Below, piece after piece: positions 1 to 8,423 of a stretch of 12,369 nt of DNA. The stretch covers positions 112,039 through 124,407 of the forward strand of contig CAMPET010000207.1 of the NCBI GenBank assembly GCA_946803715.1, given 5' to 3'. The notes beneath the pieces were generated by a model. That model had not been told where the DNA came from. It was given only the letters and a program-made list of their open reading frames with translations, and made no database searches. This DNA is from Beroe ovata. Taxonomy: Eukaryota; Ctenophora; Nuda; Beroida; Beroidae. Position 1 is the first letter of the stretch. Each line of letters starts with the position of its first letter. Both the position numbers and the translations under genes were made by a program.

Positions 1-9
1 CCACTTCAC

Positions 10-120
10 CTTGACACAACTACACCTTGACACAACTACACCTTGACACCGCTACACCTTGACACCACTTCATCTTACCACCACTTCATCTTGACACCAC
101 TACACCTTGACACAACTGCG
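10..120. repeat. 16-base minisatellite, about seven copies
   Basis: Tandem units of 16 bases (type CTTGACACCACTACAC) start at 10, 26, 42, 58, 74, 90 and 106, with a few substitutions between copies and a last unit that fades out. The array lies just upstream of the first visible nucleoredoxin-like exon, so it is probably intronic. Relatives of the unit occur at 336-368 and 7366-7450. Confidence 0.85.
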
Positions 121-221
121 AAATCCTCTCCCTATTCTTGCACCCAGATACAAAACTATGACCCTGAATTCTGCTCCGATAACCACTATCCATCACTCAT
201 TACCCTGTTTCTATTAATCAG

Positions 222-2412
222 GAATTCCTGCGCTGGTTATCCTGAATCACAAGTTGGAAGTTGTCAACGAGAACGCGAGATCCCGGTGTTCCAATGATCC
301 GGAGGGTGCCGACTTCCCATGGGGACCACAGGTAGGTTGACACCACTTTTATACGTCACTGACACCACCTTTATTTTCTGCCAGCCTGAGACCAAAATTA
401 TTTCTCGTCACCAAGAAACGAGTCAAGATATTTTTCTATACGAGAAACACGCTTTAAAATTTGTATACGTTTATCAGTCTCTCTATTTAATCTACATTTG
501 CTATACTAACTCCTTGTTATAAAACTACCTACTTGTTATAAAAAGAATGAGATGATTTAACATCGATGATTTAATACGTTCCAACTTCCATGCAGAAGCT
601 GGTCTGTGAGAGTCCGCGATATTTTCTGTCAAATCATGCCGCATTCACCAAACACATGTGTGTTTGTGTGTGTCTAGGTATGTGTTTGTTTGTGTGGGTG
701 TCTATGTGCCTGTGTGCGTGTCTGTGGGTACTGTGTGTGTATGTGTCTGTGTCTTTGTGTGCGTCTGTGTGTATGTGTGTTTATGTGCGTGCCATTGCCT
801 ACTGGTACCAATTACCCAATTACGCTGCACTAATCACCAGGCAGATTATAGTGCAATTAGCGACCATGTGCCACAGTGAGTAGCAACTACTGTTTATTAA
901 TAACATACACTGAGTACAAGAACGTATATTTCCTTCACTGCAAGATTGTTAAGCACTTACAACACACACAGGCTGATCTGAATTTCTCGAAAAAGGATAA
1001 TTCAACATCCATGAGATTTTCCGTACGTTTGAAGCATGAAATGACGTGTGATGGCTTTCTTGTTAAAGTTAAAAAGTGTCTTCCACATTTCATCACATAT
1101 TTGAGCCATGTTGAGATCCTAGTTCACACGGGTGAAGACACGTTCACACGTACCTACCTACATTTGTGTAGGTTTGCAGTAAAAACTCCGTATTAACTTG
1201 TGTGTAGCTGTGCAACAGACATTCTACATGTCCAGTTATTATATCCCTATAACATATGTTTGGAGTGTGAGACTTCCCTCAATTCACATGCCACCATAGT
1301 GACGTCCATGATAACGCACATATTATAGTTACTCAACATTTGATTTTGTTGAGATAGGGGACGAACCTAGCGGTCTTTCACAACTCTATACATCCACGAA
1401 TAAAACATATCCTAGAATTACTTGACACACATGTATTTCATAGATACAATGAAATGAATTCCATCCTACATTCCCTCCCAAAATGCATTCCCACCGTCCC
1501 ATTCCAAATATCCCTAAATATTAGGACCCCGTTTTCGGGCAACCCCTTACCCTCCCCTACTCTCTCCCGGCCCCGCCCTATTGCGACAAATCCTTATTCA
1601 GATTTGGTTTACTTCAGGCTCTCATGAACCTTGATGAGGACCCATCAAGTATCAACGATTTCACCTCAATATACTACGTGAAGTCATCAGATTGTCCATG
1701 TAGCGGCTCAGTGAGCACTGACCCCAAGTGTACAGCGTGTAACGGTGTCATGGATAGACTGAGGGAGTGTGGTGTCAAGTGTCTGCAGGAATCATCAGAG
1801 GACATTGATCAGGAGATGATGTTCTACTATTCTGATTCCCCAGTAAGTCTCCTGTCTCTTGATCCAGGTAATGTAGTGTTTGTCATATGGTTGTCATGGA
1901 GGTGTTTGTCATATTGTTGTCATGGTAGAAGTCGAGCCGTTAAATTTAACTTCCTCCAAAAGTGAAATGAAGTCATTTGCACAAAACGTGGTACATGATA
2001 ACAAAAGAATTCGTGTTTCACGTGGCGCACGACGACAATTTCATGAATTGAGGATGGTATCATGATTGTACTTACTCATCGCGCATTCACATAATACACT
2101 TGAGTACGGATATTGCTTTGAACGCGCGCGCGGCGCAACGCGCGTTTCATGAATAAGTGTCCTCTTAATTTATGACGTTTGACCCTGTATAATTGCCAGG
2201 AATCACGCATAGCTACTCAACTGTTGGGAGCAGTTGACTGGGAATCAGCGGATGAGCAGAAAGCCCCTATCCTGCTTCTCATTGACATCCCAGACAGTGG
2301 CAAACACTGCGTCTACAAACAGGGCAGTGAAATTAGAGCAGACGATGTGGACGAGCTAATTGCTAAGTACCGTGATGATACAGCATCGCTACAGATGAAA
2401 ACATTGCAGTGA
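222..2412 (+). CDS. NXN: Nucleoredoxin-like thioredoxin-fold protein, C-terminal exons only (5' end outside window)
   Basis: Three exons: 222-331 (enters after a split Gly codon), 1618-1842 and 2200-2412 (stop TGA). They join in phase 0 and give about 182 residues. The first exon reads GIPALVIL, then DPEGADFPWGPQ. This is the cis-proline strand and the FPW motif that end the catalytic domain of nucleoredoxin/tryparedoxin-like proteins. The last two exons resemble the extra C-terminal thioredoxin-like domain of animal nucleoredoxin, with hydrophobic strands MMFYY and PILLLIDIP, and finish in a helix (DDVDELIAKYRDD) like that at the end of the vertebrate protein. The N-terminal part and the CPPC-type active site must lie left of the window. 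Nucleoredoxins are thiol-disulfide reductases that regulate partners such as Dishevelled in the cytosol and nucleus; that role is family knowledge. The middle exon carries six cysteines (CPC, CTAC and two singles) that I do not recall in the vertebrate C-terminal domain. The family call is firm for the first exon and moderate for the rest. It could be a nucleoredoxin-like paralogue. Confidence 0.8.
332..1617 (+). other. Intron of the nucleoredoxin-like gene
   Basis: This 1,286-base intron starts with the donor GTAGGT at 332 and ends with the acceptor TTACTTCAG at 1617. Both flanking exons are in phase 0. It holds two more partial copies of the TTGACACCACTT repeat (336-368) and a GT-rich stretch (656-790). 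Open frames inside it, including one at 876-1196, show no recognisable protein. Confidence 0.75.
656..790. repeat. Degenerate GT/TG microsatellite
   Basis: About 135 bases are dominated by TGTGTG runs interrupted by CT, TC and GGG. The V/C-rich open frames here come from the low-complexity sequence and are not genes. Confidence 0.85.
1843..2199 (+). other. Intron of the nucleoredoxin-like gene with a GC-rich hairpin
   Basis: The donor is GTAAGT at 1843 and the acceptor TTGCCAG ends at 2199, in phase 0. The 357-base intron contains an 8-base inverted repeat, AACGCGCG at 2121-2128 and CGCGCGTT at 2139-2146. It can form a strong hairpin in an otherwise AT-leaning stretch. No other feature was seen. 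Confidence 0.75.
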
Positions 2413-3057
2413 ATACACGAACTGAGAGGAAATATGAACTGAAACTGTATAATAACCTTATTAATGAGAAATGTAGTATTTGTGCTGTTTTTGACAACAT
2501 TCGATATTTTTTTTCATGTGTATTGTATATTAATGAGTTGTCAGTTGAGTGAACAATGAACATGGTTCTGTGCTAATATCCATAGACATTATATTCAACC
2601 GTGGAATTTTTGTCTGCATTAGTCCAATATTCATACATTCGGGATAGATTCTCATCCAAGCCTAATATAATAATGCTTGCCCTATATGTCAGATGTGATT
2701 AGGCTTTCAACTTCTGTGACAGAATGGTCTGTATGGAACCCCACGGTTTCGATTCCATGTTAATGTTTAACATGTCGCACAGCAATGATCTCCACCGTGT
2801 TCGCCAGGCTAGGCACATAACCACTCTCTTTTGACCAAAGTCGATTCTAAATGTCCCGTTGAATTGAAACTTTTCCTTGAGTTTGACAACGGGTGCCTAC
2901 ACAGTACTGCATTACACTCAAACATCTGACCATACCCAAGGGTTTGTGGATCAGTGAGCGTGTTGAAAATTATAGCTACTCGTATATAATATTCCAATAT
3001 ACTTCAAGTTGTGAGCATATGTGTACTCCTCATCTCTCCCACTCATAGCTCCTCATG

Positions 3058-3130
3058 GGGCAATGTCGCCCGTGAAGTACGCTGTGATATCACGACCAAT
3101 AGGAGAACGTTATGACATTGCCCGAGCCAA
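3058..3130. promoter_or_regulatory. Inverted-repeat module with two CCAAT boxes
   Basis: A 10-base inverted repeat, GGGCAATGTC at 3058-3067 and GACATTGCCC at 3114-3123, encloses a perfect palindrome GTGATATCAC at 3084-3093. CCAAT pentamers lie at about 3096-3100 (between the arms) and 3126-3130 (just outside). CCAAT pairs at this spacing are typical of NF-Y-bound promoters. The module is about 760 bases upstream of the next plus-strand start codon, so which gene it serves, if any, is unknown. Confidence 0.3.
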
Positions 3131-3181
3131 TCACAGCCCTCGACCAGTAATGTCACAACCGGTAACAGAGGGAGTGTTGTA

Positions 3182-3484
3182 TCAGCGATGTTTTAGTTGA
3201 GCTTGCTGCAACATTACCACCTTGGTCAAACTCCAGTGACCACTCTCATTTCGAAATAACACAATTTGTACACCATCCCCTCCTTTTTTTGATAAGAACA
3301 AAAGCCATAATAAGATCTCTCCCATCATTATAGTTCTTTTCTCTTGAAATCTCATCGGAGATGGGCGTTCATTGTGCGACGAAAAGATCTCATGCTTAGG
3401 TTTAACATTCGTTGATCTTTTCGTTAACTTTTCGAGCGTAGGAACTTCCGAAATTACAGTGTTTCCTTCATATGATAAACCCAT
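3182..3484 (-). other. Unassigned 100-codon open frame
   Basis: It starts at an ATG at 3484 and ends at the stop at 3182. I recognise no motif or family. The predicted protein is basic, with one hydrophobic patch (ILLWLLFL). The start lies 50 bases from a CRE octamer at 3534-3541, so divergent transcription is conceivable. One open frame of this length is not surprising in 1.5 kb of intergenic DNA, so this is weak as a gene. Confidence 0.12.
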
Positions 3485-3533
3485 TGAGTTTGTGAGCCTT
3501 GGTAATAATCAACAAACTGAACACCCCCTCTCT

Positions 3534-3541
3534 TGACGTCA
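3534..3541. promoter_or_regulatory. Candidate CRE (TGACGTCA)
   Basis: This is a perfect cAMP-response-element octamer, the CREB/ATF consensus, 350 bases upstream of the mucin-like gene's ATG. A single 8-base match may be chance; placement upstream of a gene start is the only support. Confidence 0.3.
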
Positions 3542-3712
3542 GGAATACATCTTAACTCACTCATAACATAGCTTGGTACGCTTCGACTCGAGATCCAAGA
3601 TTAGACCATAAGAAGCTTGTCAAAACCCGAGAGAGAGACACACAATAGCCCCCTTTGACCAGTGGTCACCCACACCGAGCTTTCTTTAAGTTGACGCTCA
3701 AAAAATAAGTAT

Positions 3713-3728
3713 AGAGAGAGAGAGAGAG
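3713..3728. repeat. AG dinucleotide run
   Basis: About eight AG units, roughly 160 bases before the mucin-like gene's ATG. GA runs are common in core promoters of compact animal genomes, but here it is only a short simple repeat. Confidence 0.7.
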
Positions 3729-3890
3729 CGTTGGTGCTCGATCCTTTCTCAACGGACAAAAGGCATGGAATTGATTCGAATATGAAAATGTCATACTTTT
3801 CTGATTTCTCGCATTTTGGTTGCTCTCTAGTTGTTGCTTGAGGGGGATTTTCTGTTTTGATTGCTTAACAAACATCACTCTTCATCAGGA

Positions 3891-6146
3891 ATGGTAAAGC
3901 TCGGCTCTTGTGTCGCAATTGTGTTGGGTTTATCGCTCATAGGGACGGTATCAGGTGAGGAGGTTACTTATAGAATGTGTCATTTCGGTACACTCATTTC
4001 GGTAACACTGATTCACGCTATTTGTATCGCTAACTGTTGTAGTAGTAGGTTATTAACATAATACTACAGGGCAAGAATATGAACCTATCGAAACTACTGG
4101 TGGTGATGGTGAAGCAGGGTTGGATGAGGGGCAAAACTTGCTACCCCAGACAGACAGACCTATACAGGAACAGCCTGTGCAGGAGCAACCTATACAACAA
4201 CAGCCTGTAGAGGAGCAACCTATACAGCAACAGCCTGTGCAGGAGCAACCTATACAGCAACAGCCTGTAGAGGAGCAACCTATACAGAATCAATTTCCAG
4301 CTGGAGACTACGTTGAAAAACAGCAACAACCTGAAGTACTGGCAGTTGAGCAACCCGCAGAACAACAACCGGTGAACACTGGTTTCCCTAGCAACCTAGC
4401 AGAGCAACAACAGTTGCCATGGGGAGAAACAGGAGCTGGGGAATTACAGAGTGATGGGGCAATCATAGTGGAGACACCAGGAAATAACAGCACGGAATTG
4501 GCACACGAAAACACGGGGAATGATGTGACGGAGGAGATCACTGACGAGGTGGGAGTAGAGTTGGAGGGGGAGGACACAATCCTGGACGACCAGGGCTCTG
4601 ATTTCCTCCGCGATCTAATGGGTGAAACACTGGAGAGACAGCACGAGTTGGCAGATGCTATGTACGAAGAGGCAGGTCTAACAACATCGTCTGAGATTAG
4701 TCTCACTACATCGTCTGAAATTAGTCTCACGACTTCATCTGAGATTAGTCTCACGACTTCATCTAAGAGTGGGCTTACTACATCCTCAGAGAGTGAGCTA
4801 ACTACATCATCTGAGATAAGCAGCACCACAACGTCGCCACTGAGTCTCACTTCGTCAGAATCACTTTCTCTAGAGAAGGTAAAGTAAAGCCACTCGACTA
4901 GCGAAGTTCACCTTACGATAGTTCCTCGCTTTGATAACTAAAACTATGTCTAAAACCATGCCCAGGAGTTAGAATACTGGTTTGAAGAAGTAACCACCTC
5001 TCCATTCTCAACTTCCTTCATATCGCTGTTGGACAAGTTGACCACAAACTTCTTTTCGCTGACCTCCAGTCCAATAACCACTCCAACCATTCTAACAACC
5101 ACTGGCACGACCCCACCTCCCTCTACAACGTCGAGACCAGAAAACTCCCATTCCTTTCAAGTGATCAAGGTATATCTTAAAACTTCCGAATGAGATAGCA
5201 CTCAATGATTTCTTTGGCCAGAAATATTCAATAATCATGTGACAAAACCCTCTGGTGGAGTACACCATAATCGATGATTGCTTCAGATAAAGGATTTACC
5301 AATGGGCTACACGATAGGTGTAATGGAAGATGCTATCGAGACGAAACTCATTGAAGAAATCGAGGTGAGAGTCTGTCATTGCAGATTACTTATGTGATAT
5401 CGGCAATGACACTTGTCTGCACACCTGGCACACCCGTTTCAGAAAACAGAGAATGAGAATGTGGTGGAAGAGGATTGGGAAGATGCCATAGCAACCACTC
5501 AGATCATCGCATTCATCCTTATTGCCATGGTTTCAGTGGTCATCTTATACGTCCTCTATGTTGCTCGGAAAAAGGTGAGAACCAGGCATCTTTCAGCATG
5601 TTTTATATTATATAGAGGAGCACTTTGCTGGTGCTAAAGTCATACTTTAGATCGCAGCTGAGTTAACACCTCAAAACAGCTAACCAATAGATATTTTGGA
5701 GGGAACAGATTAGATGTATAAAACTGAATTAACGTCACGTTTACAAATGAAATGTTTCACACCCAAGGTTTGGAAGAAAGTTCAGGCCCATTACCCCAAA
5801 TATAACACGGTATAGCAGCTGATACCTTGTAGTGTAAGTGCCGTACCCAGTACCGCCAGGGATATTTGGATGTAATTAGACTCGCTGATTGCATGCGGGG
5901 AACAATAACTAACGCTGTCAGAGATCACGGATTTGCATGAACAAATCACAGAATACGTTCAGTCGTATAGTATCAAGTGATAGTATCGCGTGAGGTAACC
6001 TCCTTGCTGCTACTGAAATTGACCGTGACCCATCCCCTCAGAGTAAAAAGTGGAAGGAAGAGAAGGAGTACAGGAACCTACTCCAGGAAGATCCAGATTC
6101 TGGTGACGAGGAGAAAGGGATGCAGACTAAAAGGGGGAAGAGATAG
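3891..6146 (+). CDS. Mucin-like, repeat-rich type I membrane protein; family not recognised
   Basis: Seven exons: 3891-3954, 4070-4878, 4966-5169, 5287-5364, 5443-5574, 5768-5809 and 6042-6146 (TAG). All introns are GT-AG and all but the first are phase 0. The model gives 477 residues. Residues 1-22 are a signal peptide (hydrophobic core AIVLGLSLIGTV). Residues 52-96 are nine PIQQQ/PVEEQ-type pentapeptides. Residues about 166-224 are acidic. Residues 225-272 are six LTTSSEIS-type octapeptides, followed by a Ser/Thr/Pro-rich stretch. The membrane helix is about 406-426 (IIAFILIAMV onward), then ARKK as a stop-transfer anchor and a charged tail of about 50 residues. The mature chain has no cysteine. 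One Asn sequon (NNST) and many Ser/Thr suggest a heavily O-glycosylated, extended ectodomain. The ATG has GGA before it and G after it, and gives a clean signal peptide. The exon 6 donor (GTATAG) is the weakest join. Function is unknown. Confidence 0.68.
4159..4293 (+). repeat. Coding minisatellite: nine 15-base units (PIQQQ/PVEEQ)
   Basis: There are nine pentapeptide units in frame. They also form a 60-base higher-order period (PVQEQ, PIQQQ, PVEEQ, PIQQQ) that occurs twice with almost identical DNA. Unit lengths are multiples of three, so gain or loss of copies keeps the frame. The opposite strand is open as an artefact of the repeat. Confidence 0.95.
4678..4870 (+). repeat. Coding minisatellite: 24-base units (LTTSSEIS)
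   Basis: Six 24-base units run from 4678 to 4821. Copies 1, 2, 3 and 6 encode the LTTSSEI core; copies 4 and 5 vary in the last residues (SKSG, SESE). Degenerate Thr/Ser units follow to about 4870. DNA copies are very similar, so expansion looks recent. The repeat supplies dense Ser/Thr for O-glycosylation. Confidence 0.93.
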
Positions 6147-6610
6147 GATAGAGGAGAGGATAGAGTCTCCCTCTCCAAACACCACGCTATTTGCACGATA
6201 TTTACCTAGTATATCACAAGACTGTGATCCTAGAGCGCTGGGTGCTACGCCCACCCTTTTCACTGCTTTATATTTGATTTATTTACTGTTGTATACCATG
6301 TATCATGATGTACACTGCTAGTTTGATGAGCGATTACAAGTTTCACTTTTCAGAGATGTAGGAGATATTCTTAGTTTCAGAACTTAACAAGAAATGCTTC
6401 AGAATTGTTTCAGTCTATTGGCCACTGGTCAGTGTCTTGACCAAATCTAGTTTGACATTATAAAGACTGTCAATGTCAATCAGTAAAACTGTTTATCATG
6501 AGCTCAGTTCACCAAGGTTTTGTTTGTGTCTTTGTTGCGAAATCTCTGTGATATAACTCCAAATGTAACGCATGAGGGATAGATGTATAGCTGGTGAGAT
6601 GTTTAATGGT

Positions 6611-6642
6611 GCTTGAGTTAGTGGGTGCCTGAGTTAGTGGGT
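6611..6642. repeat. Tandem 16-base duplication
   Basis: GCTTGAGTTAGTGGGT at 6611-6626 is followed directly by the same 16 bases with one change at 6627-6642. Confidence 0.85.
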
Positions 6643-6749
6643 GATGAATAGACGATCATTTTCTCTACTGTACACATAGAGATGTCACAGATTTTACACA
6701 CTCTCACACACAGTTATAGTGCACTCACAGCAGTACACACTTCACACGG

Positions 6750-6779
6750 ACAATGTACAATGTGTACATTGTACATTGT
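6750..6779. repeat. 30-base near-perfect palindrome of ACAATG sites
   Basis: Fourteen-base arms (ACAATGTACAATGT and its reverse complement) flank a 2-base centre, at 6750-6763 and 6766-6779. Each arm holds two ACAAT(G) motifs, which is the SOX HMG-box core. It could be a dimeric SOX-type site, a cruciform or RNA hairpin in a 3' UTR, or an expanded simple repeat. Confidence 0.8.
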
Positions 6780-7250
6780 ACACTGAGCGAAGGTTAGGCC
6801 TCATAGGAGTTCCATGAGGGGCCAAGGTAACGAAGTGCCATGACTATAGTTATAAGGAGGTGTGTCGGAGCTTTAACTCCGGAAATAATCGAAATGATAA
6901 TTACAATCAATTAACTTAATCAACACTGGTTAAAATTAACATCAAATCAAATTTCTCAAATATATGTACGTGCTAGGTGTGGCTCAATTTGGAACAGATT
7001 GAGATAAATGAAATGTATTCTAGTGACTGTGGGAGATTTACAGATAACGAATAGCTGCCAGGAAACTAGCACAATTATTTGCACGCAGTGACCCAAAAGT
7101 ACCTACATGCCGACAACATACCAGTTCCAGCTAAAATTTTCACCTCTTATGGAAACAGGTCAATATAACGCTAATTAGTAATTATAGTCCCAGATAGTGA
7201 TAAAATACACCCATTAACAAAAATTCCTTCCTCCCACCTTATCTCTGAGA

Positions 7251-7611
7251 TTATTCTGGATCCGGTTTATCATCCTTGTGCACCACCACGCCTCGCTTGA
7301 TCAGCTCGGGGATCTCTACTGCCATCCAGGGGCCAAGCTGAAACGAGAGAGCTAAACATCACTGCACATTGACACCACTTCACAGTTCACACTGACACCA
7401 CTTCAGAATGGCACCACTTTACACTGACACCACTTTACATTGATACCTACACATTGAACTCCAATTGGAAACTTACCCCCAGTGCCAAAGCATGAGCTAC
7501 ACCGAATTTCGGTGCGTTCCTAGACCACAGCGGTTTGAAATGGTCTGTCAGACAGATCTTACCACCCCTAGGAAGTGTACAAGTATTAGCTACACACACA
7601 CATACGCACAC

Positions 7612-7655
<44 letters not shown>

Positions 7656-8423
7656 ACACAGCGCAAGGATATGAAGCCAACGAATAGATGACAGNACACA
7701 CACACACACTCACACACACACACACACATACACACACAGAGCCAGGTTATGAAGCTCCACGATAAGATGAGGGAATTGAAAACTTTGTCTCGAAATTATT
7801 GCTGGCGAAAAGGGATGCATCAGTGATATGAGTTTTACCTGTACATCTTGGCAGTTTTTCCGTCCAGCTCGGGTATTGCAATCTCTGGTGCAGTGCTAGG
7901 GTACGTTACAGGAATCTGTCGGGTAAGAGTGAACTCGGAATTTGCTGTTTAAATTCTGGCCAAATTTCATGCAAATGCAAAATTTAACCTACATCAAATT
8001 CCATGTCGAATTCATATTTCTTGTAATCCTGAATGTACCAGCATTTGCCAAACCATCGCGTCCCTTCCTTATTGCTCTGTATCCTCAACCAGTCGTTATC
8101 TGCTTCTTTGTTGTTTTGGATGTACTGAATCACGTGATATAAGTTACCCTTTGACACGAAAATAAGTGTAAAATAGACAAGAAAAAAGGTACCATTCGGC
8201 AAGAAAATAAGTGTAAAATAGACACGATATATGAACAAAATTGACTCAAACTTTCACCACTGCCTTTTCATAATTTAATCTCCACATCTGTTAAAAATAC
8301 CTTGATAAGGCTGGTAACTTCCTCCTTGAGTCTGCTTGGCCATTCCTCCTTGTCTCTCGGACCAGCTTTCGTCTTCAAGAGGGGAATAGCTGCAAGAGTC
8401 TTCTTAGTCGCAGCGTCAACCAT
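7251..8423 (-). CDS. UFC1: UFM1-conjugating enzyme 1 (E2), complete
   Basis: Five exons in transcript order: 8423-8301, 8124-7993, 7915-7839, 7567-7477 and 7337-7251 (TAA). All introns are GT-AG and frames join exactly to 169 residues, against 167 in human. The start reads [12 protein letters not shown] follows, then a [13 protein letters not shown] core, the TAK motif at residues 106-108 and [14 protein letters not shown] with the catalytic Cys at 116, the same number as in human. These are hallmarks of UFC1, the E2 that receives UFM1 from UBA5 and works with the UFL1 ligase. Its main known substrate is the 60S ribosomal subunit at the ER. The ATG has a purine at -3 and G at +4. Intron 3 (7568-7838) contains a CA microsatellite and an N at 7695, but no coding base is affected. 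Intron 4 (7338-7476) carries a 16-base minisatellite. The gene lies 245 bases downstream of the NOG1 stop on the same strand. Confidence 0.97.
7366..7450. repeat. 16-base minisatellite in UFC1 intron 4
   Basis: Units of the type ACACTGACACCACTTC lie at 7366-7381, 7389-7404, 7405-7420, 7421-7436 and, shortened, 7437-7450. The unit is a permuted relative of the array at 10-120, with TGACACCACTT as shared core. Confidence 0.8.
7590..7740. repeat. CA microsatellite interrupted by a sequence join (N at 7695)
   Basis: Long CA runs flank a single N inside UFC1 intron 3. Following each CA run is a related unique segment (about 7660-7694 and 7739-7772, sharing a TATGAAGC core). The N therefore probably marks a join between two contigs or reads whose ends overlap rather than a missing base. 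Confidence 0.85.
8158..8224. repeat. 22-base direct repeat in UFC1 intron 1
   Basis: A 22-base segment beginning GAAAATAAGTGT occurs identically at 8158-8179 and 8203-8224, a period of 45 bases. It lies in UFC1 intron 1 (8125-8300). Confidence 0.85.

Larger units (their letters stand above)
2413..3890. other. Intergenic region between the nucleoredoxin-like and mucin-like genes
   Basis: About 1.5 kb. The left part should hold the 3' UTR of the nucleoredoxin-like gene; I found no AATAAA close to its stop. The right part should hold the promoter of the mucin-like gene. Visible items are two CCAAT boxes within a small inverted-repeat module (3058-3130), a full CRE octamer (3534-3541), an AG run (3713-3728) and one 100-codon minus-strand open frame (3484-3182) that I cannot assign. 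Confidence 0.6.
6147..7250. other. Convergent intergenic region between the mucin-like gene and UFC1
   Basis: About 1.1 kb between two stop codons facing each other, so it should contain both 3' UTRs. I see no clear AATAAA shortly after either stop. Within it are a two-copy 16-base repeat (6611-6642), CA-rich sequence near 6700-6745 and a 30-base near-perfect palindrome (6750-6779). No exon was recognised; the open frame at 5977-6321 is an out-of-frame overlap of the mucin-like gene's last exon. Confidence 0.65.

Noticed and set aside
590-883. Val/Cys-rich open frames in the GT tract
   Set aside because: These are translations of a GT microsatellite with no real gene features.
876-1196. 106-codon plus-strand open frame
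   Set aside because: It lies within the first visible intron of the nucleoredoxin-like gene, has no recognisable motif and looks like chance.
3666-3878. 70-codon minus-strand open frame
   Set aside because: It has no motif, crosses the AG run and lies in the presumed promoter and 5' UTR of the mucin-like gene.
4141-4850. Minus-strand open frames opposite the mucin-like gene (75 and 180 codons)
   Set aside because: They are antisense to the two coding minisatellites; the periodic sequence keeps several frames open. The sense frame has signal peptide, splice sites and membrane helix.
5930-5981. Possible extra exon reading EITDLHEQITEYVQ
   Set aside because: It looks protein-like, but the upstream AG gives the wrong phase and there is no GT donor after it. 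It was left out of the model.
5977-6321. 114-codon basic open frame
   Set aside because: It overlaps the last mucin-like exon in another frame. The exon frame has an acceptor, matching phase and a plausible tail.
7590-7740. CA array considered as a CRISPR-like array
   Set aside because: It is a plain CA microsatellite with no spaced repeats, in an animal intron.
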